Assembly (NCBI GenBank): GCA_003455715.1
Contig: DMQJ01000519.1
Location: forward strand, 1 to 9,536
Direction: 5' to 3'
Source of the DNA: Acidimicrobiaceae bacterium
GTDB lineage: Bacteria > Actinomycetota > Acidimicrobiia > Acidimicrobiales > Ilumatobacteraceae
Length of the DNA: 9,536 nucleotides
This document shows positions 6,130-9,536 of the stretch, one piece after another. The position numbers and the translations under genes are program-made. How positions within the stretch are numbered: position 1 is the stretch's first letter; each line of letters opens with the position of its first letter. The notes below the pieces were generated by a model. The model ran no database searches, was not told the DNA's origin, and worked only from the letters and a program-made list of their open reading frames with translations.

Positions 6130-7293
6130 GTGACCTCGGCTGACTTCGGTTTCGATTCGCTTTCGCTCGACTGGCTGCGCGCCAAGCCCGGCGCGAAGTG
6201 GCATCGTCACGGCGTCCCGTGGGCGGCGTGGGTGGCCGACATGGACTTCCCGCCGCCGCCGTGTGTGGACGAGGCGTTGCGGGCGGTACTCGATGGCGGC
6301 GACCTCGGCTACCCCGACTGGAAGCACATCACGGGTGGCTCCCCCGCCTCGGTGGCGTTCGCGGAACGGTGCGCATCTCGCTATGGGTGGACCTTCGACG
6401 CCGAGCACCTGCGCGAGTTGAATGACGTCGTGCAGGGCATCCAAATGGTGCTGCACCTGTGCACGTCGCCCGGCGACGGGGTGGTGGTGCACACGCCCGC
6501 CTATCCGCCGTTCCTGCACAGCGTGGAAGACAACGCCCGCCGCGTGGTGCGTGTGCCTGCGCTTGCCTCGGCGGAGTCGCCCTCCGGCTGGCGGTTCGAC
6601 CACGACGCGCTCGACCAGCGTCTGTCGGCCGAGCCGGCGAAGGTGCTGCTGCTCTGCCACCCGCACAACCCCACCGGCCACGTCTTCTCCGAGGCCGAGT
6701 TGCGACAACTGGCCGACATCGCCGAACGGCACGACCTGCTGGTGATCAGCGACGAGATCCACGCCGACCTGACCTATTCGCCGGCGGCACATCGGCCGAT
6801 GGCGCTGTTCGCGCCGGAACGCACCGTCACCATCCATGCCGCGTCGAAGGCCTTCAACCTCGCTGGCCTCCGCTACGCCATCATGCACGTCGGCCCGCGA
6901 TGGGTGCGTGAACGTCTTGCCTCGGTGCCCGACCACTTGTTCGGCGCAGCCAACCTGATGGGTGCGGCGGCCGCCGTGGCGGCGTGGCGCAGCGGCGACG
7001 AATGGTTGCGCGCGGTGGTCGCGCACCTCGACGGTCAGCGGAACTTCCTCGCCGACCTGTTGGCGATGTATCTGCCCGATGTGGTCTACACCCCGCCCAT
7101 GGCCACGTATCTCGGGTGGCTCGATTGCCGGCACATGGGCATGGGCGATGACCCGTCAGAGGTCTTCGCTCAGCGCGGTGTGCGGCTCAGCGAGGGCCCG
7201 AACTTCGGCCCCGAGGGGCACGGCTTTGCCCGCCTCAACTTCGCCACCTCCACGGAGGTGCTGCGTGCAACCGTGCAGGCAATGGCCACGTAG
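6130..7293 (+). CDS. MalY/PatB-type PLP enzyme, probable cystathionine beta-lyase (C-S lyase)
   Basis: This 387-residue fold-type I PLP protein matches the MalY/PatB family of carbon-sulfur beta-lyases, which split cystathionine or cysteine conjugates to a thiol, pyruvate and ammonia. Signature stretches are the N-terminal KWHRHGVPWAAWVADMDFP (family pattern with WVADMDF), GYPDW, the cofactor site NDVVQGIQMVLHL, TPAYPPF, CHPHNPTGHVFS, ISDEIHADLTY with the pyridine-binding Asp, HAASKAFNLAGLRYA with the PLP lysine at Lys240, and a C-terminal GFARLNFATS with the carboxylate-binding arginine. Length agrees with E. coli MalY. The GTG at 6130 fits the family N-terminus and a leaderless start. The real substrate cannot be told from sequence; methionine/cysteine interconversion or thiol release is likely. 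It converges on the signal peptidase gene with only 18 bases between stops. Confidence 0.88.
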   Translation: MTSADFGFDSLSLDWLRAKPGAKWHRHGVPWAAWVADMDFPPPPCVDEALRAVLDGGDLGYPDWKHITGGSPASVAFAERCASRYGWTFDAEHLRELNDVVQGIQMVLHLCTSPGDGVVVHTPAYPPFLHSVEDNARRVVRVPALASAESPSGWRFDHDALDQRLSAEPAKVLLLCHPHNPTGHVFSEAELRQLADIAERHDLLVISDEIHADLTYSPAAHRPMALFAPERTVTIHAASKAFNLAGLRYAIMHVGPRWVRERLASVPDHLFGAANLMGAAAAVAAWRSGDEWLRAVVAHLDGQRNFLADLLAMYLPDVVYTPPMATYLGWLDCRHMGMGDDPSEVFAQRGVRLSEGPNFGPEGHGFARLNFATSTEVLRATVQAMAT

Positions 7294-7311
7294 CGACGCT
7301 GCGTTCGCCCG

Positions 7312-7806
7312 TTAGTTCCGCACTCGGCACTCGACATCGACAACCGACACCGGGCCGGTGCTGCGGCTGTCGGCGGAGGCGACGAAGTTGTCGCCGAGGA
7401 CGAAGACCTGATCCGCCGGCACCTCGACCGGACCAAAGTCGCCCAGCTCGTTCACATCGGTGACGTCGGTGAGGAGGGGGTCGCCGTTCAGCAACAACTG
7501 GCCACCGCGACCCTCGACAACATCACCGGATTGGGCCACGAGCCGCTTCACAATGAGGCGCCCATCGATGTCGACCACAACGATCGTGGCGGGTCGTAGG
7601 TCGGTGACCTCCTGCCGGCTCAGGGGCTCGCAGTAGAACGACTCGCCGTCAGCCATCGTCGGCTCCATCGAACTGCCGGACATCTCGTAGCGAGACCACC
7701 CGAGGAATGGCGCCGTGACGTAGCCGTCGGTGTACCAATACCACCCGAAGCCGGCCGCCGCTGCAAAGGCGATGCCCAGCGCCACGAACTTCATGCGTCT
7801 GGTCAC
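7312..7806 (-). CDS. Short type I signal peptidase (S26 family), single N-terminal membrane anchor
   Basis: This 164-residue protein starts with a basic tip (MTRRMK), then one membrane segment at about residues 7-25, then an extracytoplasmic S26 protease domain. Catalytic marks are present: SGSSMEPT with nucleophile Ser46, LIVKRLVAQSGD with general-base Lys87, and FVLGDNF followed by SADSRSTGPVSV, the family's GDN/DSRxxGPV block. It would release secreted proteins from the membrane by cutting signal peptides. It is much smaller than E. coli LepB (one anchor, reduced insert), like Gram-positive forms; specialised maturases of the same family (such as the nickel-SOD one) have similar size, so the client range is unknown. 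The GTG at 7806 is preferred to ATG 7794 because GAGAGGGG lies about eight bases upstream of it. It follows cobS by 14 bases, so it is probably cotranscribed. Confidence 0.87.
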   Translation of the reverse strand: MTRRMKFVALGIAFAAAAGFGWYWYTDGYVTAPFLGWSRYEMSGSSMEPTMADGESFYCEPLSRQEVTDLRPATIVVVDIDGRLIVKRLVAQSGDVVEGRGGQLLLNGDPLLTDVTDVNELGDFGPVEVPADQVFVLGDNFVASADSRSTGPVSVVDVECRVRN

Positions 7807-7820
7807 GATGTCTGCCCCTC

Positions 7821-8570
7821 TCAGGTCCACCAGAGCGTGTGGTGCATCGCGAGCCCGCTGGCGACGACGAAGCAGAGACACTCTGCCACTTGCTCAGCGG
7901 CGCCAAGGACATCGCCGCTGATGCCGCCGATCTTGCGACGGGCAAGCAGCCCGGTACCGGCGGCCGCCGCGATCGCCGCTCCAGCCAGTGGAACCACCCA
8001 CCAGCCGACGACCACTGCGGTGAGCGCGATGCCAGCGGCCCCCCCAATGAGCGCCCGCGCCGGGGTGGTGCTGCGGCCATAGTCGGCGCCGAGCCCCGAG
8101 TGCGTTGCGAGCCGCATGGTGCCCGCGAGACCCACGGTGGCGGCGCGACCCATCGTGTGGGCGGCGACGGCCGCAGCGAACATCGGTGCTGGTCCTGGCA
8201 TCGAGCCAAGCGTCAGCATCCGCACCACCACCGATGTGGCGATTGCGGTGACACCGTAGGTGCCGTGGCGGCTGTCCTTCAGGATCTCCAGTCGACGCTC
8301 GACAGTCCAGCCCCCGCCGAAGGCGTCGGCGATGTCGCCCAGGCCGTCCTCGTGAAACGCTCCGGTGATCAGCAGGCCCACGGCCACGGCGACGGCTCCG
8401 GCAACGAGTGGAGGGGTGAGGTGCCAGAGGCCAACAGCCACACCACCCACTGCGGCCCCGATGATCACCCCGGCAAGCGGAAACCAGGCAACGATGCGGC
8501 CCAGGTCGGGAGCACGCCGCAGCCGGATGGGAACCCGGGTGAGGAACTGGAGCGCGGCGAGAAGGCTCAT
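7821..8570 (-). CDS. cobS: Adenosylcobinamide-GDP ribazoletransferase (cobalamin synthase)
   Basis: CobS is an integral membrane enzyme that joins adenosylcobinamide-GDP with alpha-ribazole (or its 5'-phosphate) to finish adenosylcobalamin. The 249-residue product has the family's N-terminus (LAALQFLTRVPI), the metal/phosphate-binding acidic segment FHEDGLGDIADAFGGG at about residues 72-87, and KDSRHGTYG at 98-106, followed by several Ala/Gly/Val-rich membrane helices and GISGDVLGAAEQ near the C-terminus. Length is normal for the family. The ATG at 8570 gives the expected N-terminus. It lies downstream of cobT on the same strand, the usual partner, but 138 bases separate them. The signal peptidase gene starts 14 bases after its stop. 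Confidence 0.95.
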   Translation of the reverse strand: MSLLAALQFLTRVPIRLRRAPDLGRIVAWFPLAGVIIGAAVGGVAVGLWHLTPPLVAGAVAVAVGLLITGAFHEDGLGDIADAFGGGWTVERRLEILKDSRHGTYGVTAIATSVVVRMLTLGSMPGPAPMFAAAVAAHTMGRAATVGLAGTMRLATHSGLGADYGRSTTPARALIGGAAGIALTAVVVGWWVVPLAGAAIAAAAGTGLLARRKIGGISGDVLGAAEQVAECLCFVVASGLAMHHTLWWT

Positions 8571-8708
8571 GTGCCCGCCATTCTGGGGCTGGATCCGCTC
8601 AACTGACGCATGCTTGCGCCCGCAACTGGCGCGCGAATCGTGGTGGATTGCGCGAATTCTCAGCCCCGGAAGCGCTTCTGAAAAGGATCAGCCCCAGAAA
8701 CGCCGGGG
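8571..8708. other. Gap between cobT and cobS with inverted repeats; no gene seen
   Basis: The 138 bases hold no credible coding frame. TTCTGGGGCTGGATCC (8581-8596) and GGATCAGCCCCAGAA (8685-8699) are inverted copies differing by one inserted base. A further CAGCCCC lies at 8661-8667, and GAAGCGCTTC (8669-8678) is a perfect 10-bp palindrome. No conserved B12-riboswitch box was recognised. Confidence 0.5.
8581..8699. repeat. Long inverted repeat with arms of 15-16 bases in the cobT-cobS gap
   Basis: The left arm 8581-8596 and right arm 8685-8699 are reverse complements apart from one extra G in the left arm. The 88 bases between them also contain the direct repeat GCGCGAAT (8631-8638 and 8650-8657). 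The arms could form a long-range stem in the cobT-cobS transcript. Confidence 0.55.
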
Positions 8709-9536
8709 TCAGGTGGGGGAGGGGCCGAACCACTCGGCGAAGGTGGGGACGGCGGTGATGCCAACGCACGCCATGCGAACGAGGGGCACCGCGGCCATCG
8801 CGCCCGAGCCTTCACCGAGGCGCATTCCCAGATCGAGCAGGGGTGCCATGCCGAGGTGGTGCACGAGGCGTCGATGACCGGGCTCGGCGGAGCAGTGGCC
8901 GACCCGACAATGATCGAGAGCACCCGGCACCGCCTGCGCCAACGGAAGCGCGGCCGCCGTCACCACATAGCCGTCGAGCAGCACCGGAATGCGACGCCAG
9001 CGAGCGCGGGCAACTGCAGCGGCGATGGCGACGAGTTCGGCGCCCCCGACTTCTCGCAGCACTTCCAGCGGATCGTGGATGTGCGCCACCCGCGCCACCG
9101 CGTCAGCGACGGCTGCTTGCTTGCGCGCCAAACCGTCGTCGTCGACGCCGGTGCCACGGCCCACCCAGTCGGCAGAGTCGCCGCCCAGGAGCGAAGCCGT
9201 CACTGCGGCTGCCGCGGTGGTGTTGCTGATGCCCATCTCGCCGAGCACGAGCAGGTCAGCGTCGAGTTCGTCGACGGCCGCGACCCCAGCCTCTACACAG
9301 GCGGCGAACCGCTCGGGCGACAGTGCCGCTTCCACCCGGATGTCGCCGGTTGGCCGTCCCACGCCCACATCGACCGCCCGCACCGTGGCACCCACCACGT
9401 CGGCGAACGCCGTGACGGTGCTCCGCCGCGCCTCGTAGGCGGCGAGCATGGCTGCCGTCACCTCGATGGGGTATGCGCTCACTCCCGCCGCAGCCACGCC
9501 GTGGTCGGCGGCGAAGATGAGTGCCGCGGGACGCTC
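8709..9536 (-). CDS. cobT: Nicotinate-nucleotide--dimethylbenzimidazole phosphoribosyltransferase, N-terminus outside window
   Basis: CobT transfers ribose phosphate from nicotinate mononucleotide to the lower-ligand base (usually 5,6-dimethylbenzimidazole), making alpha-ribazole 5'-phosphate for CobS. The frame is open to the right edge, and 275 residues are visible out of about 350 in the family; the missing part is N-terminal. Recognisable segments are FAADHGV then GVSAYP at the visible start, LVLGEMGISNTTAAAA at about residues 97-112, GRGTGVDDDGLARK, LDGYVVTAAAL and the C-terminal LDLGMRLGEGSGAM. The Glu in GEGSGA (residue 242 of the visible part) corresponds to the catalytic base of Salmonella CobT. 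Order cobT then cobS on the minus strand fits a lower-ligand assembly cluster. CobU is not in the window and may lie upstream beyond the edge. Confidence 0.94.
   Translation of the reverse strand, partial: ERPAALIFAADHGVAAAGVSAYPIEVTAAMLAAYEARRSTVTAFADVVGATVRAVDVGVGRPTGDIRVEAALSPERFAACVEAGVAAVDELDADLLVLGEMGISNTTAAAAVTASLLGGDSADWVGRGTGVDDDGLARKQAAVADAVARVAHIHDPLEVLREVGGAELVAIAAAVARARWRRIPVLLDGYVVTAAALPLAQAVPGALDHCRVGHCSAEPGHRRLVHHLGMAPLLDLGMRLGEGSGAMAAVPLVRMACVGITAVPTFAEWFGPSPT

Noticed and set aside
4684..7134. 816-residue reading frame on the minus strand
   Set aside because: It is antisense to aspC and the MalY/PatB-type gene, which both show complete PLP-enzyme motifs. The product is a low-information His/Gly/Val/Arg-rich shadow.
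8571..8708. Cobalamin riboswitch in the cobT-cobS gap
   Set aside because: The gap is short for this class, and the conserved B12-box sequence was not found on the minus strand.

Overview
This is a gene-dense, high-GC stretch of bacterial chromosome, most likely from an actinomycete-group organism and plausibly an Acidimicrobiia relative. The clues are strong G/C third-position bias, frequent GTG starts, a SerC that closely resembles the mycobacterial type, an actinobacterial PAC2-family protein, and two starts that look leaderless. No RNA gene, CRISPR array, insertion sequence or phage gene was seen. The lineage call is inference from protein style, not a phylogeny.

Layout. (1) Positions 1-936 (+) hold the most unusual gene: an AhpD-like (carboxymuconolactone decarboxylase/alkylhydroperoxidase) protein cut by the left edge. 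Its reading frame crosses a TGA at 577-579, exactly where the family has the second active-site cysteine. Read as selenocysteine, this gives a CxxUxxxH motif with the upstream Glu also correctly spaced. A hairpin suitable for a bacterial SECIS lies directly downstream. (2) Positions 983-2648 (+) are a two-gene cation/proton antiporter operon of KhtTU type: a small TrkA-C regulatory subunit and a CPA2 membrane antiporter. (3) Positions 2637-4687 (-) are a coupled pair, serC (phosphoserine aminotransferase) followed by a PAC2-family protein, joined by a 4-base GTGA overlap. (4) Positions 4828-7293 (+) hold aspC (aspartate aminotransferase) and a MalY/PatB-type carbon-sulfur lyase, both fold-type I PLP enzymes, so with serC the window has three such enzymes in a row. 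(5) Positions 7312-9536 (-) read cobT (right edge, partial), cobS, then a short single-anchor type I signal peptidase. CobT and CobS carry out lower-ligand (nucleotide loop) assembly of cobalamin.

How they work together. SerC, AspC and the MalY/PatB enzyme belong to amino-acid and sulfur metabolism, and SerC makes the serine precursor. CobT produces alpha-ribazole phosphate, which CobS (directly or after dephosphorylation) joins to adenosylcobinamide-GDP. The antiporter pair serves ion and pH homeostasis. The selenoprotein candidate is probably a thiol/selenol redox enzyme with no evident link to its neighbours; its reality depends on the genome also encoding SelA, SelB, SelD and tRNA-Sec, none of which is in this window.

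Non-coding sequence is limited. The larger gaps are 4688-4827 (divergent promoter region), 6028-6129 (a hairpin after aspC and a 20-bp direct repeat before the lyase gene) and 8571-8708 (a gap between cobT and cobS bounded by a long inverted repeat). No gap exceeds 300 bases.
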